DNA of 63,027 nt, taken from positions 1 to 63,027 of the forward strand of contig VGZZ01000011.1 in the NCBI GenBank assembly GCA_016872285.1, read 5' to 3'. A program made the translations under genes and the position numbers. The notes under the pieces are model-generated. The model saw nothing but the letters and a program-made list of their open reading frames with translations, had not been told where the DNA came from and searched no databases. The stretch's first letter is position 1. Every line of letters starts with the position of its first letter. Shown here in pieces: positions 1 to 7,855 of this stretch. This DNA is from SAR202 cluster bacterium. GTDB lineage: Bacteria > Chloroflexota > Dehalococcoidia > Lucifugimonadales > GCA-2712585.

Positions 1-2108
1 CCGGCGATGGGGTTGGGATTTTCGCCGTTAGCGCCAACAATCCGGTCCTGAATGGCCTGCACGCTCGCATCCAACTCCTGGAGGTTGCTGAAGCCAAAGT
101 CCATAAAGAAGGACGCGGTGGCGGCATTGCCGGAGCTGTCCAGGATCTGGACGTCGTGGGGGCCTTCACTGGCGATGGGGATGAAGATGCGGCTGGAGAA
201 GACGCCGTCCTTCTGAGTGCGGCCGTTAGATATGACCACACCATCCACCAGCACAAAGTAGTCCCGGTTGGCCTGGAAGTTGAAACCCTGAATAATCACG
301 TCCTTGCCGCCGGCGCCCGAGGGGGGCGATAGGAAGATGGATGGGCTAGGCATGAGACGCTGCCGCGCGAAGGCGATTTTCTGGTTGGAGGGGCCAAATT
401 CGCCCAGGCGGGCGTCCGCCCAGACCATATAGACGTCCTCGTCAGTGGCGCGCATGGCGAAGTAGTCGCCGATGAAAAGGCCGCGTGGGAAGGCGCGGCT
501 GGGATTAGAGGCAAAGTCCGACACCCTAGAATTGACATTCCAAGTCTCGCCGCGATTGGTTGAGGAGGTGTAGTAGATGTGGTAGCTGGCCTCGCGGCGG
601 TCGTCGCGCATATCGCCCCACATGACATGGAGGTCACCGTTGGGGCTGACGGCGATTTCCGGGAAGAATTGCACTCTGCCGCTCTTATCGTCATTGACGA
701 CGGCGCGGCGGCTCCAGGTCGCGCCCTTGTCGGTGGACTTGAGGAAGTAGACCTCGCCATCGTCCTCCGGGTTCTCGGACGGGACGCCGGTGAAGACGAT
801 ATACACCTCGCCGGCGGGGCCAACGTCGATTCTGGGGAAGACGGTGCCCCAGTAACGGAAGAAGGAGTTGCGGGTGAGGAAACCCGGCTCCAGGAAAAAG
901 GAGGCGCGGACGGGGCGGTTGAAGCCCCTGCCGCCGTCGTTGGAGGTGGCGACGTAGATTTCCGCCAGGCCTTCGAAGGGGCCGTCGGCGGTAGTGTCGA
1001 CCCAGGCGACGTGGACCGTACCATCGGGCGCGACTGCGGGTCGGCTGCCCTGGACGATGCGGCGGGTAGCGTCGGTGACCTCGGCGGCGGGTGTGAGCAT
1101 CTGGCCGGCGGGGGTGAAGTAGGAGACCACGGGGCTTACTTCCACCGGCTGGGTCCAGGTGATGCCGCCGTCCCGGGAGGAGACCATTTCGATAACCGTC
1201 TCCAGGATGGGCGCGCCCAGGAAGGGAAGCTCGTCTATCCAGAAGACCTGCCAGGTGGAGATAAAGTTGGTGTAGGTGATGTAAATTACGTCTCTGTTCG
1301 GGTCCTTGCGGTCCGGCCCGACGGCCATCCAGGGCTTGTCCAGGAATCCGAAGGAGATGAAACCGCGGACTCGCGGGTCGTCGGGGGCGGAGGTGAGGCG
1401 GGTGCGTATGGACGCGGAGGCCGCGGCGATGGGGTCTTGCCAGTTGAGGCCGCCGTCGTCGGTGCGGGAGATGGAGATGCGGGAGATTTCGGACTGGCCC
1501 ACCAGGGGGCCGATGACGAACTCCTCTACGTCAACAGAGATGTACCCGTAATAGGCCTTGCCATTGCGGTCGAACTCAATGATGGGGTCGCCGGCGGAGG
1601 CCAGGTCGGAGCGGGGATATTTAACCCTGGCGGGGCCTTCCCAGGTGGCGCCGCCGTCTATGGAAACGTAGGAGCTGAGGCTGGGGAAGCCGTAGTCGAT
1701 CATGCCGGCGATGATGTGGTCCGGGTCTTTGGGGTTGACGGCCAGGTGGGGCTCGGTCTGGAAGGGGAGGTCGCCGAAGTCTTCGGATATGAGGACGTTG
1801 CGGCTGAACTTGGCGGAGGGGTCTCGGTAGGGGACCAGGGCCGCGCCTCCGCCGCCCTGAGCGCTGCCGGAGCCGACGCCGCTTAGAGCCTCTTTTCGGT
1901 CAAAAGACGAGAGGGCGGGGTCCTGGCCGCTGGCTACCAGCCAGGAGCGGCCTGAGAGCATCTGCGAGAAGGGCTGGATGTGAGACTTGAATTGGGGCAT
2001 GAACTGTATCTGTTCTTCTTCTGCGCGGGCGCTGGAGGACTGGGTCATGAAGGCGCCCGTCAGGACAATCAGGGCGAGTATCAGGAGAAATGGTCTCATA
2101 GCCAACAT
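1..2108 (-). CDS. secreted sialidase/BNR-repeat-like protein with IPT/TIG-like domain (partial)
   Basis: The frame stays open from an ATG at 2108 to the window edge, so the C-terminus is missing. The start is placed at 2108 because GAGG lies 5 nt upstream; a second ATG follows 9 nt later at 2099. Residues 1 to about 30 form a signal peptide (hydrophobic LLILALIVL, then SSARAEEE). The body carries repeated Asp-box-like motifs (SIDGGATW, SRTDDGGLNW, SSRDGGITW, TSNDGGRGF, KSTDKGATW, SSTNRGETW), typical of six-bladed sialidase-fold propellers. Near the end of the visible part SPPSGAGGKDVIIQGF starts an IPT/TIG-like Ig fold. I infer an extracellular glycan-binding or glycan-hydrolysing protein; catalytic residues were not identified. 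It is divergent from the lipoprotein gene at 2382. Confidence 0.8.
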   Translation of the reverse strand, partial: MLAMRPFLLILALIVLTGAFMTQSSSARAEEEQIQFMPQFKSHIQPFSQMLSGRSWLVASGQDPALSSFDRKEALSGVGSGSAQGGGGAALVPYRDPSAKFSRNVLISEDFGDLPFQTEPHLAVNPKDPDHIIAGMIDYGFPSLSSYVSIDGGATWEGPARVKYPRSDLASAGDPIIEFDRNGKAYYGYISVDVEEFVIGPLVGQSEISRISISRTDDGGLNWQDPIAAASASIRTRLTSAPDDPRVRGFISFGFLDKPWMAVGPDRKDPNRDVIYITYTNFISTWQVFWIDELPFLGAPILETVIEMVSSRDGGITWTQPVEVSPVVSYFTPAGQMLTPAAEVTDATRRIVQGSRPAVAPDGTVHVAWVDTTADGPFEGLAEIYVATSNDGGRGFNRPVRASFFLEPGFLTRNSFFRYWGTVFPRIDVGPAGEVYIVFTGVPSENPEDDGEVYFLKSTDKGATWSRRAVVNDDKSGRVQFFPEIAVSPNGDLHVMWGDMRDDRREASYHIYYTSSTNRGETWNVNSRVSDFASNPSRAFPRGLFIGDYFAMRATDEDVYMVWADARLGEFGPSNQKIAFARQRLMPSPSIFLSPPSGAGGKDVIIQGFNFQANRDYFVLVDGVVISNGRTQKDGVFSSRIFIPIASEGPHDVQILDSSGNAATASFFMDFGFSNLQELDASVQAIQDRIVGANGENPNPIA

Positions 2109-2381
2109 CCAGACCTCATAGATTTTTACTTAGAGACGGGGAATTACACGTTCGTGATAAGATGTTCAAGCTCCAATGATGGCTGCCTGATTGGAAGATT
2201 AGAATAGCCAGTCTTGCGAGTATGGACAATACCTAGTCTAAATAGGGCTGGCGCGCAATCCTAATCTGAGTGCAGGGGAGTATAACATAGACCGTTGCTT
2301 ACGCAAGTTTCTTCACAATTGGCTGGCGATGTCAGGGCGCGATAAGGATTGAGAAGAACTAACTGGATAAGGAGAACCGGG

Positions 2382-4568
2382 ATGAGGGCAGTTTTATGGC
2401 CGCCGCTCGTTTTAGCGATAGGCCTGTTATTTTTCGCGACGGCCTGCACAGGCTCATCATCAAGCCCCACGCCTTTGGCCACTATGACGGCGACACCAAC
2501 TCCCGTCAGCGCCGCCACGTCCACTCCAGTCCCTTCGCCGACAGCTACGCCTGTAGCATCACCCACCGCCACGCCTACGCCGACGCGTGGGGCGACGCAG
2601 CACCCCGCGGGCGCATTTGCCACCTTCAGCAGCGACATGTGGGGTTTTACTATGGACTACCCCTCCGGATGGGAGGTGATAGAGACAGGGGACGCGGCGC
2701 CGCTGGCGGTCATTCGAGAGCCTGGCGGATTCTCGGAGATATCGTTGAACGTGTTCTACCAGGCGGAGCGGTTTTCGCCCGCGGACGCCGCCGACGTGCT
2801 GATGCCGCAATTGCTGTCCTTGCCGGCGTTCAGGCTGATTTCAGAAGGGGACGTGAACCTAGCCGGCGGGGCTAAAGGGCGGCGGATTGAGTTTCGGATG
2901 CAGGTAGGGGAGTCGCTGGCAAAAGGGGTGGTGATGCTAGCGGTGCGGGGATCGCAGAACATGCTGGCGAGGGCGATTCTGAAGCTGGACGACCCAGCGG
3001 AGAAGCAGGCGCTGCTGGTGGACAGCATGCTGAGCCTGAAATTCCAGGAAGCCCGGCCTTTCGGGATACCTCGCAACCAGGCCCTGACGCTGTACCAGGA
3101 CACGGGGCCGGTGACGCTGGACCCGGCCATTGCCCAGGAAAGCACGTCGATTAATTACATAACGCAGATTTTTGGCGGCCTGGTGAGCTTCGACAAGGAC
3201 CAGAAGCTGACGCCGGACCTGGCGGAAAAATATGAGGTGTCGCCGGACGGCAAGGTGTTCACTTTCACTCTCAGGTCTAACGCCCGGTTCAATAATGGAA
3301 AGCAGGTCACGGCCGGCGACGTGAAGTATTCGTGGGAAAGGGCGGCGGATCCGGATACCCGGTCGCCGACGGCGCGCACGTATCTGGGGGATGTTATAGG
3401 CGTGAAGGAGATGCTGGCGGGGCAGGCGTCGGAGATATCGGGAGTGAAGGCGGTAAATGATAGAACCCTTGAGGTCACTATAGACAGCCCCAAGGGTTAT
3501 TTTCTGTCCAAGCTGACCCATACGGCAGCTTACGTGGTAGACAAGGATAACGTGGCCCAGGACTCAGAGCTGTCGCCGTGGTGGGCGGAGCCGGCGGGGA
3601 CCGGCCCCTTCAGGATACGGGCGTGGAGCCCGCTGGAGGCCATGGCGATGGAGCGGAACCCAATGTACCACCTATCGCCGGCTAAAGTCCCGTATGTGGT
3701 CTTTCGCTTCTATGGCGGCATACCGTCGCTGATGTACGAGGATGGGGAGATTGACCTGGCCCTGGTGGGCGGGGACGCGCTGTCGCAGATTCAGACGGGG
3801 CCTCAGGCGAAAGAGGTGCAGGAGGTCGAGGAACTTAGCGTGTTCTACATTGGCATCAATGTCAACAAAGCGCCCTTTGACGACATAAATGTGCGCAAGG
3901 CCTTCTACATTGTCATCGACAAGCAGAAGCTGATCAATGAAGTGCTGCAGGGAGTGGAACTGGCGGCCCACGGGTACATGCCACCAGGCCTGCCCGGACA
4001 TAACCAGTCGCTGCCGGCGGCGGCGTTTAATCCGGAAGAGGCCAGAAAGCTTTTGGCGTCGTCCAAGTATGGAGGCGGGGCAGGTTTGCCAGACGTGGTA
4101 TTTACCGCGCCGGGCGTTACTGGGCCGGACACGCTGACGCTGGCGCTGCTGGATATGTGGCGCGCCAACCTGGGCGTGCGGGTGCAGGTGCGACTGGTGG
4201 ACCCGAACATCTACTACTATGTGATCCAGCAGAACGTGGACCATCTGTATAACTACGGCTGGATAGCGGACTATCCGGACCCGCAGAACTTCCTGGACGT
4301 GCTTTTCCACAGCGGCGAGGAGAATAACGTCGGCGGCTATGCCAATGCCAGCGTGGACACGCTGCTGGATAAGCTGCGCACCGAGACAGACAACGAGTCG
4401 AGGCTGCGGCAGTACCAGGAGGTGGAGAAGATGCTGCTGAACGACTTGGCAGGGATGCCGCTTTACTTTGGACGGTCGTTTTACCTGGTGAAGCCTTACG
4501 TGCTGGGGTTCACGAAGAATGCCCAGGGGATGCTGGACCTGAAGCTGGTGGAACTGGGGAGGGTCTAG
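2382..4568 (+). CDS. lipoprotein: PsbP-like segment fused to family 5 extracellular solute-binding domain
   Basis: The start is ATG 2382 because AAGGAG sits 7 nt upstream; an in-frame TTG at 2349 has no such site. The N-terminus is a lipoprotein signal ending at a lipobox (LLFFATAC), followed by a Thr/Pro/Ser-rich linker of about 45 residues. Residues from about 75 to 220 (starting near WGFTMDYPSGW) resemble the PsbP/DUF1795 fold. The rest is an SBP_bac_5 (peptide/nickel/oligosaccharide) binding domain, recognisable by LTPDLAEKYEVSPDGKVFTF, NNGKQVTAGDVKYSWER and NVRKAFYIVIDKQKL. No permease or ATPase genes are adjacent, so it is an orphan receptor. The ligand is unknown. Total length 728 residues, longer than a normal SBP_5 (about 500-550) because of the extra N-terminal module. 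Confidence 0.88.
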   Translation: MRAVLWPPLVLAIGLLFFATACTGSSSSPTPLATMTATPTPVSAATSTPVPSPTATPVASPTATPTPTRGATQHPAGAFATFSSDMWGFTMDYPSGWEVIETGDAAPLAVIREPGGFSEISLNVFYQAERFSPADAADVLMPQLLSLPAFRLISEGDVNLAGGAKGRRIEFRMQVGESLAKGVVMLAVRGSQNMLARAILKLDDPAEKQALLVDSMLSLKFQEARPFGIPRNQALTLYQDTGPVTLDPAIAQESTSINYITQIFGGLVSFDKDQKLTPDLAEKYEVSPDGKVFTFTLRSNARFNNGKQVTAGDVKYSWERAADPDTRSPTARTYLGDVIGVKEMLAGQASEISGVKAVNDRTLEVTIDSPKGYFLSKLTHTAAYVVDKDNVAQDSELSPWWAEPAGTGPFRIRAWSPLEAMAMERNPMYHLSPAKVPYVVFRFYGGIPSLMYEDGEIDLALVGGDALSQIQTGPQAKEVQEVEELSVFYIGINVNKAPFDDINVRKAFYIVIDKQKLINEVLQGVELAAHGYMPPGLPGHNQSLPAAAFNPEEARKLLASSKYGGGAGLPDVVFTAPGVTGPDTLTLALLDMWRANLGVRVQVRLVDPNIYYYVIQQNVDHLYNYGWIADYPDPQNFLDVLFHSGEENNVGGYANASVDTLLDKLRTETDNESRLRQYQEVEKMLLNDLAGMPLYFGRSFYLVKPYVLGFTKNAQGMLDLKLVELGRV

Positions 4569-4579
4569 AAATAAAAAAG

Positions 4580-4656
4580 TGGTCGGGGCGATTGGACTTG
4601 AACCAACGACCCCCTGCACCCCATGCAGGTGCGCTACCATACTGCGCCACGCCCCG
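4580..4656 (-). tRNA. tRNA-Pro (GGG)
   Basis: This 77-nt cloverleaf on the minus strand has a 7-bp acceptor stem (CGGGGCG with CGCCCCG), discriminator A and an encoded CCA. The anticodon stem CCTGC/GCAGG encloses the loop ATGGGGT, giving anticodon GGG, and the T loop is TTCAAGT. It lies just downstream of the solute-binding lipoprotein gene, on the opposite strand. Part of it is repeated 120 bp away (4714-4748). Confidence 0.95.
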
Positions 4657-4713
4657 ACGAGACCTGAGTATAGCACAGGCCGTGCCTGGTAACAAACTTG
4701 CATTGCGCCTGTC

Positions 4714-4748
4714 GGACTTGAACCAACGACCCCCTGCACTCCATACAG
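4714..4748 (-). repeat. partial tRNA-Pro duplicate (tRNA remnant)
   Basis: These 35 nt match 4594-4628, the anticodon-arm to T-arm part of tRNA-Pro, at 33 of 35 positions, with the first 25 identical. The offset is exactly 120 bp. The acceptor stem and D arm are not conserved here, so it should not fold as a functional tRNA. It could be a decayed tandem duplicate or a trace of integration at a tRNA 3' half. Confidence 0.75.
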
Positions 4749-4793
4749 TCGCCCTCGATGGGAATGGGCCGCGGCATCTGCTAGAGTGGACAG

Positions 4794-5129
4794 ATGAACA
4801 CAATTCCTGAACCAGCATCAATACAACTGAACTCCAGCAGCATTGTCTTTAAATGGAAAGACGGCCACGAGAGCGTATTCGGGCACCGCTTCCTGCGCCT
4901 GCGATGTCCGTGCGCGCAGTGCGTGGAGGAGTGGACGGGCCGTCCTCTGTTGAATCCGGACAAGGTGCCGCAGGACATGCGCGCACTGGACTCGATACCC
5001 GTGGGGAGCTACGCAGTGCAGTTCCTGTGGAGCGATACGCATTACACAGGCATCTACACGTTCAAGTCGCTGAGAGCGTGGTGTCCCTGTGAGGTATGCG
5101 TCGCGGAAGCGGAAAGCAAGGCGTCCTGA
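4794..5129 (+). CDS. DUF971 domain protein
   Basis: A 111-residue protein made of one DUF971 (gamma-butyrobetaine hydroxylase-like N-terminal) domain. It has the two expected cysteine clusters: CPCAQC at about residues 39-44, and CPCEVC near the C-terminus. In known members this fold binds a metal, and it occurs alone or next to Mrp/ApbC-type iron-sulfur carriers. No such partner is seen here. The stop is 6 nt before the GTG start of the TenA gene, so the two are probably co-transcribed. Function of the stand-alone form is not established; an iron-sulfur or metal-handling role is inference. Confidence 0.8.
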   Translation: MNTIPEPASIQLNSSSIVFKWKDGHESVFGHRFLRLRCPCAQCVEEWTGRPLLNPDKVPQDMRALDSIPVGSYAVQFLWSDTHYTGIYTFKSLRAWCPCEVCVAEAESKAS

Positions 5130-5135
5130 ACGGCC

Positions 5136-5783
5136 GTGGGGTTCTCAGAGCAGCTAAGGGTCGAATCGGCGCCTATCTGGAATAGAATTTTCCGACATCC
5201 ATTCCTGAGCGAGATTAGAAGCGGAAAGCTGCCGGTAGAGAAATTCCGGTATTTCCTGATTCAGGACTACCTGTACCTGGAGGGCTTTGGGCGGGCGGTG
5301 GCGCTGGCGCTGTCTAAGGCGCCGTCGGAGTCGCTGGAGGGGTTGTCCAGAAGGGTGACGACGCCGATGGAGAGGCCGCTGCATCGAAAGCTTATGCCGC
5401 TGGCGGGGGTGTCGCTGGAGGAGGCGGCCCGGGCCAAGCCGTCGCCGACATGCCTGGCTTACGTCAATCACCTGCTGCGGTGCGCGACGGAGGGGAGTTT
5501 AGGAGTGGCGGCGTCAGCGCTGCTGCCGTGCCCGTGGACATACCATTTGCTGGGTGAGCATGTGGGGAGGGTGGAGTATCCCGTGTACGGACCATGGTCG
5601 GAGATATACGCCGGCGGATTTCTGGAGGAGAGCGTGAAGGCATGGCGGGGGTTTGTGGACGGGTCGGCGGAGGAGGCGTCGGAGGAGGAGCTGGAGGCGA
5701 TGCGGCGGGCGTTTATGGTGAGCAGCCGGTACGAGTACATGTTCTGGGACATGGCGTATGGCATGGAGGAGTGGGCAACATAG
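5136..5783 (+). CDS. TenA/thiaminase II family protein
   Basis: A 215-residue TenA-family protein; members hydrolyse aminopyrimidine breakdown products for thiamin salvage. Residues matching the Bacillus TenA active site are visible: D44 (LIQDY), Y109 (CLAYVNH), C132 (LLPCPW), Y136, and E200 in the terminal YEYMFWDMAY motif. The GTG start at 5136 directly follows the DUF971 stop; no strong Shine-Dalgarno site is seen, which suggests translational coupling. No thi biosynthesis genes are nearby, so whether it serves thiamin salvage or another aminopyrimidine or quinone-type reaction of the family is open. Confidence 0.88.
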   Translation: MGFSEQLRVESAPIWNRIFRHPFLSEIRSGKLPVEKFRYFLIQDYLYLEGFGRAVALALSKAPSESLEGLSRRVTTPMERPLHRKLMPLAGVSLEEAARAKPSPTCLAYVNHLLRCATEGSLGVAASALLPCPWTYHLLGEHVGRVEYPVYGPWSEIYAGGFLEESVKAWRGFVDGSAEEASEEELEAMRRAFMVSSRYEYMFWDMAYGMEEWAT

Positions 5784-5834
5784 GGCAACCTTTGTTGTAT
5801 CCCATTGACCACTAATCTAAAATAGTAATGCTGC

Positions 5835-5911
5835 GTCCCAGTAGCTCAGGTGGATAGAGCGGCTGCCTTCTAAGCAGTAGGTCGCGGGTTCGAATCCTGC
5901 CTGGGACGCCA
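5835..5911 (+). tRNA. tRNA-Arg (TCT)
   Basis: A 77-nt tRNA with acceptor GTCCCAG/CTGGGAC, discriminator G and encoded CCA. The D stem is GCTC/GAGC. The anticodon stem GCTGC/GCAGT carries loop CTTCTAA, giving anticodon TCT. The T arm is GCGGG-TTCGAAT-CCTGC. It stands 51 nt after the TenA gene and 75 nt before an AT-rich SUKH gene, a position typical of insertion points for acquired DNA. Confidence 0.95.
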
Positions 5912-5986
5912 TTTTTATTGGTATAGGAAGCCTGGTGGGCTACCAGAAAGGGGATTGAAGAGCGCAAAGCGCTCTTTGGAGTCTTT

Positions 5987-6610
5987 ATGAGTAGCCTTAA
6001 ATTAGATTTCAATCTCAAGCACCCTGAAATAGAAATCCAACCGTCAGCAGAGTCCGGGGACATACTGGGTCTTGAAGCCCAATTGGGTATAGAACTACCT
6101 CCCTCCTATAAAGAATTTGTAACTAAATACTCCAATGGCCTCTTTGTGGATATTGGTAATGCATTGACTCTTTTCCCATTATTTCCAAATAAGTTCGAGG
6201 AAAATCAAGACTTCACTTTATCAGGTAGCAAGAAACTTTTCGCAGAGATTGAGGAGGTTGGCTCTGAAGGTTTTTTGCCATTTGGAATGAATGGCGTTGA
6301 CTTCGAAACCTGGGCCTTTTATACGAGTGTCCGATTTAATGATGGAGAGTATCCTATCATCCTTCTTCTCCCGGGAGCGTGCTTACTGCCAAGATTTACA
6401 TCCTTCCTAGGCTTTCTAAACTTCACAGTTAACTGGTTGATACTAACCGACCTTGATAAAAAAGAAGACTTCTACTCCAAGAAATGGAAAGAATTATATA
6501 AGAAATACGATCCTAGAATGAAGCCTATACCAGTGGATGAGGATTATGAGAACTGTGCCAGTGTCTCGATTTTAGCTCGAAAGATGAGGGAGTTAGTGAA
6601 CATCAAGTAG
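5987..6610 (+). CDS. SMI1/KNR4 (SUKH-1) family protein
   Basis: A 207-residue protein with the SUKH signature near residues 27-55: ELPPSYKEFVTKYSNG, preceded by LEAQLGI. Known SUKH proteins are often immunity proteins against polymorphic or contact-dependent toxins. No toxin gene is next to it, so it is an orphan. Its base composition is clearly more AT-rich than both neighbours, with many AAA, ATT and TTT codons, and it sits just downstream of tRNA-Arg. That suggests horizontal acquisition. No clear Shine-Dalgarno site is seen upstream (the last bases are TGGAGTCTTT), so the start is only moderately certain. Confidence 0.8.
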   Translation: MSSLKLDFNLKHPEIEIQPSAESGDILGLEAQLGIELPPSYKEFVTKYSNGLFVDIGNALTLFPLFPNKFEENQDFTLSGSKKLFAEIEEVGSEGFLPFGMNGVDFETWAFYTSVRFNDGEYPIILLLPGACLLPRFTSFLGFLNFTVNWLILTDLDKKEDFYSKKWKELYKKYDPRMKPIPVDEDYENCASVSILARKMRELVNIK

Positions 6611-6622
6611 AACTGACTTTAT

Positions 6623-7699
6623 CTACTTGCGCCCCTTCCGCGCCCGCTCCGCCACCTTCCGCACCTCCTGCGCCCGCTCCATCCCCGCCACCAACGACGA
6701 CTCCTCGGTTTCAATCACCACCACACCTTCCAGCCCCACCAGCGCCACCCTTCCACCGCCTCGGTTTAACACCAATGAGTCCTTGACCCCTTCTAGCACC
6801 ACGTCGCCCTCCACGGCATTGCCGTTGGTGTCTTTGTCCCGCGCTTCCCAGACGGCCTGCCAGGAACCCAGGTCGCTCCAGCCGACATCCAAGGGGACGA
6901 CGGCGCAGGGGGCGCCGTTGCACTTGGGCGCCTTCTCCATGACGGCGTAGTCGATGGAGTCGCTGGGGCAGGCGGAGAAGGCGGGTTCGTGGGGGCGGAA
7001 GAGGGCGGCACGGCGGCGGCCGTTGTCGACGGCCTGGCGGCAGGCGGCGAGGATGTCTGGGCGGTGGCGTTGGATTTCGGCCAGCCAGGTGGATGAGGCC
7101 ATGAAGAAGATGCCACTGTTCCAGAGGTACTTGCCAGAGTTTACATAACTCTCAGCAGTTGGCAGGTCAGGTTTTTCGACAAAGGACGACAGATTGAGGG
7201 CGTCATCAGTATCTTTGGAGAGGGGCTTACCTTTAAGGATGTAGCCGTAGCCGGTGTTGGGGCCAGTGGGGACGATGCCGAAGGTGACGAGGTGGCCGGA
7301 AGCTGCGAGACTTGCGCCTACCTTAACCGCTCGCTGGAAGGCCTTTGTGTCCTTGATGACATGGTCGGCGGGCATGACGAGGAGCGAGTCGTCGGGGTCG
7401 GACAGCAGGGCCGCGAGGGTAAGGGCAGGGGCGGTGTTTCGGCCCATAGGCTCCAGTGCCACCAGGCATGGCCGGACGCCGACATCGCGGGCCTGGTCCA
7501 GGGCCAGGGCGCGGTGCCGTCGGTTGCAGACGATGATAGGGGCATTGACGCCTCGCAGGCCGCGAAGCCGGAGCAGGGTCTGTTGATAGAGGGTGCGGCG
7601 TCCGACGAGGGGTATGAACTGCTTGGGACGCGCTTGTGTGGAGAGGGGCCACAGGCGGGTGCCGGCGCCGCCGCAGAGGACTACGGGCTGCAGGGCCAT
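6623..7699 (-). CDS. manC: mannose-1-phosphate guanylyltransferase (GDP-mannose pyrophosphorylase)
   Basis: Makes GDP-mannose from mannose-1-phosphate and GTP for polysaccharide or glycolipid assembly. The nucleotidyl-transferase signature GGAGTRLWPLS lies at residues 10-20, with RPKQF just after. A metal/nucleotide motif (VMPADH) and the sugar-binding FVEKPD follow. At 358 residues it is the monofunctional type, lacking the C-terminal phosphomannose isomerase domain of about 470-residue bifunctional enzymes. It is transcribed away from the amidohydrolase gene at 7856. A phosphohexomutase that could supply its substrate lies 24 kb away at 31637. Confidence 0.9.
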   Translation of the reverse strand: MALQPVVLCGGAGTRLWPLSTQARPKQFIPLVGRRTLYQQTLLRLRGLRGVNAPIIVCNRRHRALALDQARDVGVRPCLVALEPMGRNTAPALTLAALLSDPDDSLLVMPADHVIKDTKAFQRAVKVGASLAASGHLVTFGIVPTGPNTGYGYILKGKPLSKDTDDALNLSSFVEKPDLPTAESYVNSGKYLWNSGIFFMASSTWLAEIQRHRPDILAACRQAVDNGRRRAALFRPHEPAFSACPSDSIDYAVMEKAPKCNGAPCAVVPLDVGWSDLGSWQAVWEARDKDTNGNAVEGDVVLEGVKDSLVLNRGGGRVALVGLEGVVVIETEESSLVAGMERAQEVRKVAERARKGRK

Positions 7700-7747
7700 G
7701 TTAACCTCAAGGGTATGCTTGGCCGATTATAGGCACGCCTGGCTACC

Positions 7748-7776
7748 TTGTAAAACGAAAAAAGTTTCATTAAAGT
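7748..7776 (+). promoter_or_regulatory. possible sigma-70 promoter for the 7856 amidohydrolase gene
   Basis: TTGTAA (7748-7753), a 17-nt spacer, then TAAAGT (7771-7776) fit a weak housekeeping promoter in the divergent gap between manC and the amidohydrolase. The spacing is right but the hexamers are imperfect, so this is a suggestion only. Confidence 0.3.
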
Positions 7777-7855
7777 TGTGTGTTGAGACGGACGGAAGAC
7801 ACCTTAGACGGCGTCGAGAAGAAAACGGGCGTCTGCAATTACGCAGGAGGTCTAA

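Noticed and set aside
296-1024. 242-residue Ser/Pro/Arg-rich minus-strand frame
   Set aside because: Out of frame with the real minus-strand gene that runs from 2108 to the window edge; composition is typical of a shadow.
579-1886. 435-residue Gly/Ala/Val-rich open frame on the plus strand
   Set aside because: It is the antisense of the sialidase-like gene, which has signal peptide, Asp-box motifs and a ribosome site.
4700-4790. Second functional tRNA
   Set aside because: No matching acceptor stem or D arm around the conserved anticodon-T arm block.
4592-4810. Small plus-strand frame with DLNQRPP
   Set aside because: That peptide is the well-known artefact of reading antisense to a tRNA; it crosses tRNA-Pro and its partial copy.
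5812-6063. Minus-strand frame with RIRTRDLLLRRQ
   Set aside because: It is antisense to tRNA-Arg and the start of the SUKH gene.
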